From the NCBI GenBank assembly GCA_963698775.1, contig CAVOSE010000057.1, forward strand, positions 1-64,000: 64,000 nt of DNA, written 5' to 3'. A program made the translations under genes and the position numbers. Below the pieces are notes generated by a model that saw nothing but the letters and a program-made list of their open reading frames with translations, was not told the origin of the DNA and did no database searches. This DNA is from Thiohalocapsa sp963698775. Lineage in GTDB: Bacteria > Pseudomonadota > Gammaproteobacteria > Chromatiales > Chromatiaceae. Positions 7,166 through 14,952 of the stretch are shown here, piece after piece (positions within the stretch are counted from its first letter, which is position 1; every line of letters starts with the position of its first letter).

Positions 7166-9224
7166 GACTGGCCACGCGCAGCGTAAAGCAGAACATCGCA
7201 CCGCCAGCGGGGTTGGGCTCGTACCAAAGTCGTCCGCCGTGGGCCTCAATGATCTCTTGGCAAATCGACAGGCCCATGCCCATGCCGCCGCTCTTAGTGG
7301 AATGCAGCGGTTCGAAGATGGCCTCGACCTGCTCCGATGGTACCCCGGGTCCCCGATCCGAGACGCAGACCTGGACCTCGCCGTTGATCCTTTCGGCGTG
7401 GACGCGCACGCGGCGATCGCTCGCTGCGTCACCACAGACCGACTGAATCGCGTTCTGTAGCAGGTTGACCAACACCAATTGGACCTGGAGTCCGTCGGCA
7501 AGGACGGCGGGGAGATCTCCGGCGGACGTGCAGTCGATGACGCAGCCACGCCTCTCGGTCTCCAGCTCCATCATCCCGACCGCCTCTTGCAACGTCGCGC
7601 AGAGCGGCAGCGGCTCCAGGGCGACCTGCTTGGTACTGATGAATGCGCGCACCTTGTGGGTGATCTCACCCGCCCGAGTCGCTTGGCCCTCGATCTTCTC
7701 GAACAAGGCTTGCAGCTTGGGCGTTTGATCGTTGCCACTGCGCAGGCGCCGTGTCGCCGCCTGGGCGTAGTTCTGGATAGCGATCAGCGGCTGATTGATC
7801 TCGTGGGCGATGGCCGTGGCCATCGCGCCGAGGCTGCGCTGCTTGCCGTATCGGGCGAGTGTTGCGCGCAGTGCGATCATGTCGCTCATGGTCTGCTTGC
7901 CCCGCGCGTTCTCGTCGCGCAGTGCGCGCTCGGCCCGCTGCAAGCGTCTCCGGTTCACGAACAAGGCCGCGATCAGCAGCCCCTGCAAGGCGATGACGAG
8001 GGCCCCGGTGGCGATCGCGCCCGGATGTTCCTGCAGCAGCGAGGGTTGGCGGTTGCGGATGCGGCTGCCCACGGGCAATCGGTCTTCGTCGATCCGCCAA
8101 CGCGCAAGCGCCGGGGCGTCGAAGATCGCCGGGTTGTGCAGCCGGTTGACGACAGGTATCGCTTGCGGCGCTTCGCCCCGGAGGATGCGCACGCCCATCT
8201 GTGCCGCGCGAAACCCGTCTTCCTCCAGAGCAACCAGGCGACCGCCGACGATACCGGTGCCGATCAGGGTGTCCCAGAGGCCATAGGTCGGCACGCTGGC
8301 GACATCGACGACGTCGCGTAGGATGCTCCGCGGAGTGTAGGCATTGCCGGCTCGGTCCTGATATTGAACCAGGTAGAGGATCACCGTTTGGGCCGGCAGC
8401 CGACTGACCGCCTCCAAGAGCTCGTTCAATGGCAGACCCTTCAACCAGACGAAGTCAGGGCGGGTCTTCAGTGATTGAAATGCCTGTTCTGCAAGGCGCT
8501 CGTACCTTTGGCCATGCGCACCGGCCCCGACGATCACGGCCACCCGTTCGGTGTCGGGATGCAGCGCCAATGCCAATTCCACCGCACCGGCGATGTCGAG
8601 ATTGAAGGCGACGCCGGTCATGGTCGCTGGCAGTGTGTGTGCACCCACGATGCGGCCATCCGCGTCGCAGAAAACGATCGGCACACCAGGAAACAGCTCT
8701 TCCCCATAGTTGAACAGAAACTCGAATGCCGCCGTGTAGGTCGCGATGATCAGATCAGGCCTGTAGTCGCGGTACTTAAGGCCATAACCGCGGCGCAACT
8801 CAGCGACGTAGTCTGCATCGTCGACGCGCGTCAGATCAGGCGCTTCGACATCGATTTGGACTTGCAGGTCAGGCGCCGAGGCAAATCCCCGCACGATCCC
8901 GTTATACCAGTCCGTGTTCGCTGGCAGGCTGCTTCTGTGCGAATGCAACAGGAGCACCCGGTAGGGCTCGCCGCGATCTTGGGCCGGCAGCGCGGCGGAA
9001 AGGAACAGAAGAACGAAGAGTGCAGCGATCCGGATCGGGCTCACCTGGCCTAAGCCGAACAAAGAGCCGAATAACCTATTGCGCCAGCGCTGGAGGGTGC
9101 AGGTCGGCTCAACAGTGCGGAACCGCCGTGCTGGACTGTATGGGATTGGTCTCATGCGTCTGAGGATACCGTCAACCTTACTGCTCAGGTACCCGACGAA
9201 CCCGCTCGGGTTGTTCCTGATCAT
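7149..9224 (-). CDS. Sensor histidine kinase with periplasmic ABC substrate-binding-like sensor
   Basis: As drawn the protein has 691 residues. A hydrophobic signal/anchor lies at about 63-81, followed by a periplasmic domain (about 88-370) resembling ABC-type solute-binding proteins (RVLLLHSHRSSLPAN, then FPGVPIVFCDADG and LIGTGIVGG). A membrane segment follows at about 402-423, then HisKA with phospho-acceptor His474 in AHEINQP, and a HATPase with N (NLLQNAIQ), G1 (DRGPGVP) and G2 (GMGMGLSI) boxes. The start is uncertain: ATG 9224, ATG 9155 or a GTG near 9038 just before the anchor are all possible. It overlaps its FixJ-type regulator and lies in the same arrangement as the pair at 11030-13518. 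The sensed ligand is unknown. Confidence 0.88.
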   Translation of the reverse strand: MIRNNPSGFVGYLSSKVDGILRRMRPIPYSPARRFRTVEPTCTLQRWRNRLFGSLFGLGQVSPIRIAALFVLLFLSAALPAQDRGEPYRVLLLHSHRSSLPANTDWYNGIVRGFASAPDLQVQIDVEAPDLTRVDDADYVAELRRGYGLKYRDYRPDLIIATYTAAFEFLFNYGEELFPGVPIVFCDADGRIVGAHTLPATMTGVAFNLDIAGAVELALALHPDTERVAVIVGAGAHGQRYERLAEQAFQSLKTRPDFVWLKGLPLNELLEAVSRLPAQTVILYLVQYQDRAGNAYTPRSILRDVVDVASVPTYGLWDTLIGTGIVGGRLVALEEDGFRAAQMGVRILRGEAPQAIPVVNRLHNPAIFDAPALARWRIDEDRLPVGSRIRNRQPSLLQEHPGAIATGALVIALQGLLIAALFVNRRRLQRAERALRDENARGKQTMSDMIALRATLARYGKQRSLGAMATAIAHEINQPLIAIQNYAQAATRRLRSGNDQTPKLQALFEKIEGQATRAGEITHKVRAFISTKQVALEPLPLCATLQEAVGMMELETERRGCVIDCTSAGDLPAVLADGLQVQLVLVNLLQNAIQSVCGDAASDRRVRVHAERINGEVQVCVSDRGPGVPSEQVEAIFEPLHSTKSGGMGMGLSICQEIIEAHGGRLWYEPNPAGGAMFCFTLRVASHDNNS

Positions 9225-9286
9225 CCCACCGGAACGGCAACAAGACTATTGGGCGAAGGGCCAAGGAGTTTGCCCGAAAGGGCAAA
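9185..9286 (-). promoter_or_regulatory. Shared promoter block with TTTGCCC palindrome
   Basis: TTTGCCC-GAAA-GGGCAAA at 9269-9286 lies 45 bases upstream of the first possible kinase start. Flanking sequence matches the block at 2846-2991 upstream of the LysM-sulfatase. Because the homologous copy is not coding, the similarity points to regulation, and the kinase may really start downstream of the block. Confidence 0.5.
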
Positions 9287-9476
9287 GTTGGGCCTGATCG
9301 CGAACGCGAACCTGTTTGGTACAAGACCCCGGTGTTCGGTGAGAGCGGCTTGCAGCGGCGATCGTGACGGCGGAGGAAGATTGGAGTAGCCGGAAAACGC
9401 TTGGTTTGACTTGACTTGCCGGGTGTTGCCAGTCAGGCTGATCCGACCGAATCCAGTCCGAATATGGTGCGACGCA

Positions 9477-9761
9477 ATGAGCGAATCCATTCTCAGCATT
9501 AGCGATTTCAAGGCCGACGCGAGTCGTTTGCTCGATCAGATTCGCGACGAGCCGTCGCGGATCGTGTTGACGCAGAACGGCCGTGCCCGCGCGGTCGTCG
9601 AGGACTATGCGGCCTATCAGCGTCGTGAGCAGGCGCTGCTGATGCTCAAGCTGATGACGCAGGGGGAGGACGATGCCCGGCAGGGGCGGCTGACCGATCA
9701 CTCTGAGGTGTTCGCTGCGCTGCGTCAGCGGTTGCGAGACGGTTCTTCATCCGATGCATGA
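9477..9761 (+). CDS. Phd/YefM-family antitoxin
   Basis: The 94-residue protein starts at the ATG at 9477: MSESILSISDFKADASRLLDQI, the Phd/YefM opening that binds operator DNA as a dimer. The following VLTQNGRARAVVEDYAAYQ is the conserved family core, and the C-terminal helix should neutralise the toxin. The upstream open frame to 9411 lacks family similarity. It overlaps the toxin gene by eight bases. A TTGACTTGACTTG stretch near 9403 may be part of its promoter. Confidence 0.9.
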   Translation: MSESILSISDFKADASRLLDQIRDEPSRIVLTQNGRARAVVEDYAAYQRREQALLMLKLMTQGEDDARQGRLTDHSEVFAALRQRLRDGSSSDA

Positions 9762-10080
9762 ACGCCGAATCCGCTGGACCAAGACGGCCCTAGGCGATTT
9801 GGATATCGTCGTCGATTATATCGCCGAGAATTCCGTCGAGAACGCGCTTGCGGTGCTCGACCGCCTGGAGCAGCGGGCGGATGCGCTCTGTCTCGCCGCG
9901 GAGCGCGGTCGTTTGGTCCCGGAACTCAAGGCCGTCGATGTCCTCCAGTACCGAGAACTGATCGAGCGGCCTTGGCGGATCATCTACCGGATCGAGCCGG
10001 ACCAGGTCGTCGTCTTGGCCGTGCTCGACGGTCGGCGCGATCTGCGCTCGCTGCTGTTGGAGCGGTTGGTTCGCGATTAG
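9754..10080 (+). CDS. ParE/RelE-family toxin
   Basis: This 108-residue protein has the ParE/RelE pattern: MHERRIRWTKTALGDLDIVVDYI, a central ALCLAAERGRLVPEL, then YRELIERPWRIIYRIEPDQVVVLAVLDGRRDL. ParE members poison gyrase and RelE members cut mRNA on the ribosome; which applies here is not clear from sequence. The gene overlaps the antitoxin gene, has full length and shows no damage. Downstream lies scrambled IS91 sequence. Confidence 0.88.
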   Translation: MHERRIRWTKTALGDLDIVVDYIAENSVENALAVLDRLEQRADALCLAAERGRLVPELKAVDVLQYRELIERPWRIIYRIEPDQVVVLAVLDGRRDLRSLLLERLVRD

Positions 10081-10119
10081 CGGCAGAGGGTGGATATCCG
10101 CTGGCGCATCCACGGGCAG

Positions 10120-10286
10120 TTGCATTTCCTATCCGTCGGGCGGGCACAGTAGCGCAACAGATGCCGAGCTAGCACCGCTGCTCTGGCGCAGATGCGCCTT
10201 GATGACGTGCAGCAGGATATGCAGCACGGCGCTGGCCGCCCGCGGCTCGCGCTCCAGGTTCCAGCGCAGGCGCTTTGGCACGGGGA
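10120..10286 (-). mobile_element. IS91-family transposase fragments
   Basis: On the minus strand the segment encodes LIPVPKRLRWNLEREPRAAS then AVLHILLHVIKAHLRQ, a known stretch of IS91-type transposases that also occurs in the copy at 30462-32046. At the left end, GGGCGGGCACAGTAGCGCAAC matches another part of that copy, and TTGCATTTCCTATCCGT (10120-10136) resembles the 17-base end of the larger elements. The pieces are out of order, so this is rearranged debris. Confidence 0.65.
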
Positions 10287-10427
10287 TCAATCCGGCAACT
10301 GTTGCAGCCGCTCGGCCAGCCGGCCGAGCTCGGCCGCCGAGCTCGCGCCCAGCTTCGCCATCAGTTGCGCGCGCTGCAGCTTGACGGTGCGTTCCGCGAT
10401 GCCTAGCGCTTCGGCGATCTGTCTGCT
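10287..10427 (-). pseudogene. Duplicated 3' end of the response regulator gene at 11030
   Basis: From the stop at 10287 the minus strand repeats, with few differences, the last 45 or so codons of the regulator at 11030-11647 (IAERTVKLQRAQLMAKLG, then AELGRLAERL). The duplicated block also includes the IS91 piece (VPxRLRW) directly after the stop, so 10261-10427 matches 11004-11170. It is cut off at its 5' side by an IS91 fragment in the opposite orientation and cannot be functional. Confidence 0.8.
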
Positions 10428-10543
10428 GAGTCATCGACTGGGTCTTCGAGCCGGGCGAGAGCGCCAGTGATGTCTCGCAATCCGTGCGCTTTCGCCCCTC
10501 GCTGAGCATCTGGACGCTCAGGGTGGCTTGGATTTCCTGTCCG
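10428..10543 (+). mobile_element. IS91-family fragment, plus orientation, with terminal 17-mer
   Basis: The plus strand encodes VIDWVFEPGESASDVSQSVRF, homologous to CVIDGVFEP and SVRFRPAAEL of the copy at 30462-32046, then jumps to the element end GACGCTCAGGGTGGCTTGG and TTGGATTTCCTGTCCGT. Most of the gene between is deleted. Confidence 0.6.
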
Positions 10544-10652
10544 TCACCTGCGCCACGAGCCTGCTTGACCCTGAGCCTGCTAGCCAGGTTGCCAGTTGAC
10601 GCTGCCTCTGCTGTACTACCGTCATACGTCAGCCATTCCTGAGGGGTTGTCC

Positions 10653-10901
10653 ATGTTGTCGGTAAGACTCGATGAGCAGACTGAGGCTCGTTTGCAGGCT
10701 ATGTGCCGCCGTCTCGGCGTGAGCCGAAGCGAAGCGGTCAAACGCAGCCTTGAACAATGGCTCGACGGGTTCGAGCCGGCCCCTGATGCCTTCGACTTGG
10801 GGGCCGACCTTTTCGATCAAGGCGGCGCGGCCGATCCGCCGATCGATCCCAAGCGCCGCCAGATCTGGGAGCGTCTGCGTGCGAAGCACTGTATTGGTTG
10901 A
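10653..10901 (+). CDS. Ribbon-helix-helix antitoxin
   Basis: The ATG at 10653 has GAGGGG nine bases upstream and gives MLSVRLDEQTEARLQAMCRR, then GVSRSEAVKRSLEQWLD, a CopG/RHH DNA-binding fold. The acidic C-terminal half would bind a PIN toxin. The 82-residue length is normal. The toxin gene starts inside its 3' end but is truncated, so the antitoxin is now without an intact partner nearby. The longer open frame to 10596 is not needed. Confidence 0.82.
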   Translation: MLSVRLDEQTEARLQAMCRRLGVSRSEAVKRSLEQWLDGFEPAPDAFDLGADLFDQGGAADPPIDPKRRQIWERLRAKHCIG

Positions 10902-10980
10902 TACCGGGTTCCTTGTCGCCCTGTTCGACAGTGGCGACGACCTGCACGACAGCGCGAAGGACCCCCTGAGGACCAGCTGC
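10879..10980 (+). pseudogene. Truncated PIN toxin, N-terminal 30 residues only
   Basis: A GTG at 10879, overlapping the antitoxin end, gives MRSTVLVDTGFLVALFDSGD, the start of a VapC-type PIN domain with its first catalytic Asp. Homology ends near 10970-10980, where an IS91 piece and the regulator 3' end begin. The remaining catalytic residues are lost, so it cannot be active. Confidence 0.75.
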
Positions 10981-11029
10981 ATGCAGGGCTCGTGCTGCAT
11001 GTCCCAGCGCAGGCGCTGTGGCACGGGGA

Positions 11030-11647
11030 TCAATCCGGCAACTGTCGCAGCCGCTCGGCCAGCCGGCCGAGCTCGGCCGCCGAGCTCGCGCCCAGCTTCG
11101 CCATCAGTTGCGCGCGCTGCAGCTTGACGGTGCGTTCCGCGATGCCCAGCGCTTCGGCGATCTGTTTGTTGAGTTGACCGGCGACGACGCGGTCAAAAAC
11201 CGCTCGCTCGCGAGGGGTGAGCGCGGCGAAGGCCGCGCGCAATTGCGCCGCTTGCGCGCGGGCCTCGCGCTCGGTCGCGTCGCGGGCGAGCGCGCGTTGC
11301 AACGCCTCGAACAGGGCCTCGCGTTGGATCGGCTTGGTCAGAAAGTCCACCGCCCCGGCCTTCATGGCCTGCACGCTGGTAGCCACGTCGGCGTAGCCGG
11401 TGAGAAAAACCACCGGCAGCGCATTGCCCTGGCGCTGCAGGGCGGCCTGCAGGTCGAGACCCGACGGCCCCGGCAGGCGCACATCCAGCAGCACGCAACC
11501 GGGACCATCTGGCGGCTGCAACAGGAAGTCACCCACCGAGGCGTAGCCGCGCGCGCTGAAGCCGGCCGCGTCGAGCAACCGCAGCAGCGCCGTGCGCAGT
11601 GATTCGTCGTCATCGACGACGTGGATCAGGGGTGTCGGTGTGGTCAT
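11030..11647 (-). CDS. FixJ-family response regulator (receiver + LuxR HTH)
   Basis: This 205-residue regulator starts at 11647 (MTTPTPLIHVVDDDE), overlapping the kinase stop by four bases. Receiver: Asp12-14, phospho-acceptor Asp55 in VLLDVRLPG, Thr83 in FLTGYAD, Lys105 in FLTKPI. LuxR-type HTH: LTPRERAVFDRVVAGQLNK, then IAEALGIAERTVKLQRAQLM. It should take phosphate from the kinase at 11644-13518. Its 3' end, with adjoining IS91 sequence, is duplicated at 10261-10427. Targets are unknown. Confidence 0.9.
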   Translation of the reverse strand: MTTPTPLIHVVDDDESLRTALLRLLDAAGFSARGYASVGDFLLQPPDGPGCVLLDVRLPGPSGLDLQAALQRQGNALPVVFLTGYADVATSVQAMKAGAVDFLTKPIQREALFEALQRALARDATEREARAQAAQLRAAFAALTPRERAVFDRVVAGQLNKQIAEALGIAERTVKLQRAQLMAKLGASSAAELGRLAERLRQLPD

Positions 11648-13518
11648 GCCGGCTCCGCTCTGCACGCGCCGCTGGCCGCTGGCCATTCGACCCGAAACAC
11701 CGCGCCCGCTCCGGAACCGGCACCGGAACCGGATTCGGCCCAGATGCGCCCGCCGTGGGCCTCGACCAGGGTGCGGGTGATAGACAGCCCCAGTCCCATG
11801 CCCTGGGGCTTCGTGCTGAAGAACGAATCGAACAGCCGCGGCAGATGTTCGGAGGCGATGCCCTGCCCCTGATCGCGGACCACCAGGGCCAGCTGATCCG
11901 CGTCGCGCTCGACGGACACGACGACCGTGCGTCGCGCCTCGGGCAGGCCATTCGCCGCATCGATGGCGTTGAGCACCAGATTGATGAGCACCTGCTGGAT
12001 CTGCACGCGATCACCGCACAGGGTGGTGGCGGTCGCGGCAAGTCGCATGTCCAGTGCCACCCCGCGCCGGCGCGCTTCGGCGCGCAGCACGGGTTCCAGC
12101 TCGCGCACGGCATCGTTCAGGGCGAAGGGGTGCCAGTCGACCGGTTGTTTGGCGAGCAACGCCCGCAGCCGGCGGATGACCTCGCTGGCGCGCACGTTGT
12201 CCTTGCGAATGTCGGCCAAGATCGCGCGCAGTTCGTCGCGCCGATCCGCACCGGACGCGAGCAGCAGGTCGGCGGCATCGGCGTTGCTCAGAATCGCGCC
12301 GAGGGGCTGGTTGATCTCGTGGGCGATGGCGCCCGTCAACTCCCCGGCGACCGCGAGGCGAGAGGCATGGGCGAGCTCGCAGCGCTGTTGATGGACGGCC
12401 TGTTCCATGCGGCGGCGACGACGGCGTTCGAACAGGAGCCAGGCGATTAGCCCAGCCTGCAGCAGCAAGACGACCGTGGCGGCGAACGCTTCGGCTGCAT
12501 ATTGCTCCAGCAGCGTCTGGGGCTTGAACGATAGGATGGCGTCGTCGGGAATCTCGCTCGGGTCGATGTCCCAGCGCTGGATCTGTCGCCAGTCGACGTT
12601 CACGGCCTTGGGCATCGTCTCCGGCAACGGCGGCGCGGCGGGCGCGCCACCGGCAAGCCAATCGTTCACGAGGCGTCCCACCTGCCGCCCCATGGCCGCG
12701 AAGTTCGGCATGGAGCCACCGACGATGCCGGTGCCAATGAAGGTATCGAAGGGTCCGTACACCGGCGCGGCCGCGGCAGCGGCCATGCGCTGGGCGGCTT
12801 CGCGCGGGGAGAACTGGTGACCGACACCGTCCTCGAAGTAGCCCGGCGTAAACACCACGGTGTCCTTGCCCAACTCACGCAGCCGTTGCAACAGCGCATC
12901 GGTCGGCAGGCCGGCGAGAAACTCGGTCGTGACCCGGTCCTGGAAGCGCGACAAATCAGAGCGCAACTCGGCTTCCCAGGCGTGGTCCTGCGCGGAGGCG
13001 CCCGTCACCACCAGTAGCCGTCGGGCGCGCGGATGCCAGCGCAGCGCAAGCTCGATGGTGCCCGGAAAATCGAATTCGATCGGGACGCCGACCACGTCGG
13101 CCGGGAGTGGCGGGCGCGATTGCAGAAACGACCGGACGACGCCCGCGTGGATGACCGGGACCCGAGGAAACAGCTCGGCGCGATGGCGGAGCACGAAATC
13201 CAGCGCCCCCTTGCCCCCGACGACCAACATGGACGGCGGTCGCAACGCGTACTTCTCGCGCAGGAATCGGGTCAGGGCGCGCGTGTAGGGCTCGCCTTCA
13301 AAACGGGGATAGTCGAGAAACTCGGCATTCAGCTCCGTCGATTCAGCGAGCGTCTCGCGCAGGGCGGCTTCGAACTCGAGATTCGCCGGCAGCAAGCGAT
13401 GGTTGGAATACAGCACGAGGACGGACTGGTCCTGCGCAGCCGGGGCGGCCGGCGCAAACAAGAGCCAGCACGCGACCCAAAGGCTTAATATCGATCCGTG
13501 CTTTGCTCGACACATCAT
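11644..13518 (-). CDS. Sensor histidine kinase with periplasmic ABC substrate-binding-like sensor
   Basis: Starting at the ATG at 13518 (MMCRAKHGSILSL) the protein has about 624 residues with a signal sequence ending at APAAPAAQD. The periplasmic domain begins VLVLYSNHRLLPANLEFE and contains LFPRVPVIHAG and FIGTGIVGGS, the same sensor type as the kinase at 7149-9224. A membrane segment (ATVVLLLQAGLIAWLLF) leads to HisKA with AHEINQP (His about 400) and a HATPase with NLVLNAIDA, DQGQGIA and GMGLGLSI. The open frame continues 5' of this start, but there it encodes the end of a broken vapC gene. It is translationally coupled to the regulator at 11030. Confidence 0.88.
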   Translation of the reverse strand: MMCRAKHGSILSLWVACWLLFAPAAPAAQDQSVLVLYSNHRLLPANLEFEAALRETLAESTELNAEFLDYPRFEGEPYTRALTRFLREKYALRPPSMLVVGGKGALDFVLRHRAELFPRVPVIHAGVVRSFLQSRPPLPADVVGVPIEFDFPGTIELALRWHPRARRLLVVTGASAQDHAWEAELRSDLSRFQDRVTTEFLAGLPTDALLQRLRELGKDTVVFTPGYFEDGVGHQFSPREAAQRMAAAAAAPVYGPFDTFIGTGIVGGSMPNFAAMGRQVGRLVNDWLAGGAPAAPPLPETMPKAVNVDWRQIQRWDIDPSEIPDDAILSFKPQTLLEQYAAEAFAATVVLLLQAGLIAWLLFERRRRRRMEQAVHQQRCELAHASRLAVAGELTGAIAHEINQPLGAILSNADAADLLLASGADRRDELRAILADIRKDNVRASEVIRRLRALLAKQPVDWHPFALNDAVRELEPVLRAEARRRGVALDMRLAATATTLCGDRVQIQQVLINLVLNAIDAANGLPEARRTVVVSVERDADQLALVVRDQGQGIASEHLPRLFDSFFSTKPQGMGLGLSITRTLVEAHGGRIWAESGSGAGSGAGAVFRVEWPAASGACRAEPA

Positions 13519-13842
13519 TAGTCGCTTGTCGCGGTTCCAAAGGCTTGCCTGGGCACTCAACGCCACAGCCGCCAGCAGGTGCAGGTCGATGTAGCCGATG
13601 CCGCGCCCTCAACAGCGGTTTTGATCCAAGAAATACAGGGCCTCGGCATCGGTCACCACCGCCAGTTGTGGCAGGTTGCGCCACAACAACATCAGTGTCT
13701 GCCGATTCTGGAGGTTTCCGCAGGCCAGCTCGCCCAGCACCATGGGGTGCATGGCGACGTTCACCGTGCTCAGCAGTGCGGTCAGGTGCGCATCGCCCGT
13801 GCGCAGGTGGTCGATCCAGCTAGAGGTATCGACCAGCATCAT
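13519..13842 (-). pseudogene. vapC-like PIN toxin gene with in-frame TGA, running into the kinase gene
   Basis: The frame starts MMLVDTSSWIDHLRTGDAHL and continues through PMVLGELACGNL to FLDQNRC, where TGA at 13609-13611 stops it. The same frame continues without shift: GRGIGYIDLHLLAAVALSAQ and LWNRDKRL, the normal C-terminal half of this PIN family with its acidic residues. One stop codon therefore splits the toxin. The frame then runs on into the kinase gene, so the toxin has also lost its own terminus. Antitoxin gene intact upstream. Confidence 0.78.
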
Positions 13843-14039
13843 GCGCCAGTATCGGACTGCCGGCGGGGTATCGGCTCCAGCTGGCGCTCAGAGCCGCCGA
13901 GCCGAGCCAAGCGACGCGCGCTCTCGCGTTCGATCAGGGCCTTGAGCCCTTCGCGCACGAGGGCTGTCTTTTCCTTGACACCGCAGAGGGCTTGCGCGCT
14001 TTGCAGCAGGTCATCATCGATATGCAGTGTGGTTCGCAT
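13839..14039 (-). CDS. VapB-family antitoxin
   Basis: The 66-residue protein begins MRTTLHIDDDLLQSAQALCG, then KTALVREGLKALIERESARR, the standard VapB antitoxin pattern with a ribbon-helix-helix fold. An in-frame ATG four codons upstream (14051) is an alternative start. It overlaps the damaged toxin gene by four bases. Because the toxin is interrupted, the antitoxin may be retained only for cross-neutralisation or may be a relic. Confidence 0.82.
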   Translation of the reverse strand: MRTTLHIDDDLLQSAQALCGVKEKTALVREGLKALIERESARRLARLGGSERQLEPIPRRQSDTGA

Positions 14040-14486
14040 CGCTAGACTCATGCATATGAAAAAGACGTAAATACATGAATGATTGTAATGCACCGATCTC
14101 CGGACTGCGACACCTCGTCTTCTAAGGACGCTCGCTGCCGTGATGGTGACGATGCTCCGGCGTCGCCATGCCTCCACCGACGTTCCAGCGCCGCGTCGCC
14201 CGCAAGCTGGCGACTGTTGCTGGACGCAACCCAGGAGGGTCATGGGCCGCTGGAGCGGCCGGCAGCCCGCCACGACGAGTACGGAATTGCATGGCTTGCC
14301 GGGGCAGGATGCGGGCGTCTCCGTAGGCCGCCCGCGCGCGACGAAGGTGATCTCGACCGGGGACGCTCCCCGCAGATTGGCGTGAAATGGTCAGACCGCG
14401 GCGGTGAAGCCTGGCAGCATTCCGGGAGATATGGCTATCGCAGCCATAGTCCCGTACAGTCCTTTGCCGCTGCGGACAGCGTCCCT
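14040..14486. other. Spacer with an IS21-end-like 18-mer
   Basis: No gene is supported here. The 18-mer TTGGCGTGAAATGGTCAG at 14377-14394 recurs with one change each at 18875-18892 and 43417-43434. It resembles the repeated end motif of IS21-type elements, but no transposase is nearby. Confidence 0.35.
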
Positions 14487-14876
14487 ATGGAAATCACTCA
14501 GAGGAAACCAACGATAAACACTTTGCATGGTCTTCAGGACCTGCGTACGACTCCGCGCCACGGGCTTTGGCTGATCTCCGCACTGGCCCTGTCGGTGTTG
14601 ACCGCCTGCGCCTCAAGCGGGGATGAGGTCTCCGGCGCCATGCAGGTGACGATCAAGCCCGGCGATACCGCGAACTGCGACTCGAGCCCCTGCCAGGTGT
14701 CCCTGCAGATGCCGCCGGGCTCCGGCACCTACGAGGTGACCGGCAACGAGACCAAGATCGGCGATTTCCCTGCGGGAGAAACCGTCTCGCTTGGCAGTTT
14801 GTGGGAGAGCAACGCCATCAAGGTCGTTGGGGCCAATGTCCCGACGGCGTACGTCTACATTCCATCCCAGCCCTGA
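14487..14876 (+). CDS. Small hypothetical lipoprotein
   Basis: From the ATG at 14487 a 129-residue protein is read. A basic N terminus, the hydrophobic stretch LWLISALALSVLTAC and the lipobox LTAC (Cys at about 41) mark a lipoprotein. The mature part (about 88 residues) is rich in Gly, Ser and Thr with the Cys pair CDSSPC, and reads like a small beta-sandwich (GSGTYEVTGNETKIGDFPAG). I do not recognise the family. The next gene, on the same strand, encodes an outer-membrane protein, so an envelope role is likely. Confidence 0.6.
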   Translation: MEITQRKPTINTLHGLQDLRTTPRHGLWLISALALSVLTACASSGDEVSGAMQVTIKPGDTANCDSSPCQVSLQMPPGSGTYEVTGNETKIGDFPAGETVSLGSLWESNAIKVVGANVPTAYVYIPSQP

Positions 14877-14952
14877 GCAGACAGCGCCTGCACCGCGCCA
14901 CACCTGGCGCTCGGGGCGGCTTCATTGATCCACGCGTAACGGAAATTAGGTC

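Noticed and set aside
9185..9286. Sigma-54 promoter reading of the GGGCAA/TTTGCC block
   Set aside because: The GG and GC elements are 11 bases apart instead of the required 10 in both copies.
13609..13611. TGA in the PIN toxin as a selenocysteine codon
   Set aside because: No SECIS-like hairpin is evident directly after it and PIN toxins do not use selenocysteine; a nonsense mutation is simpler.
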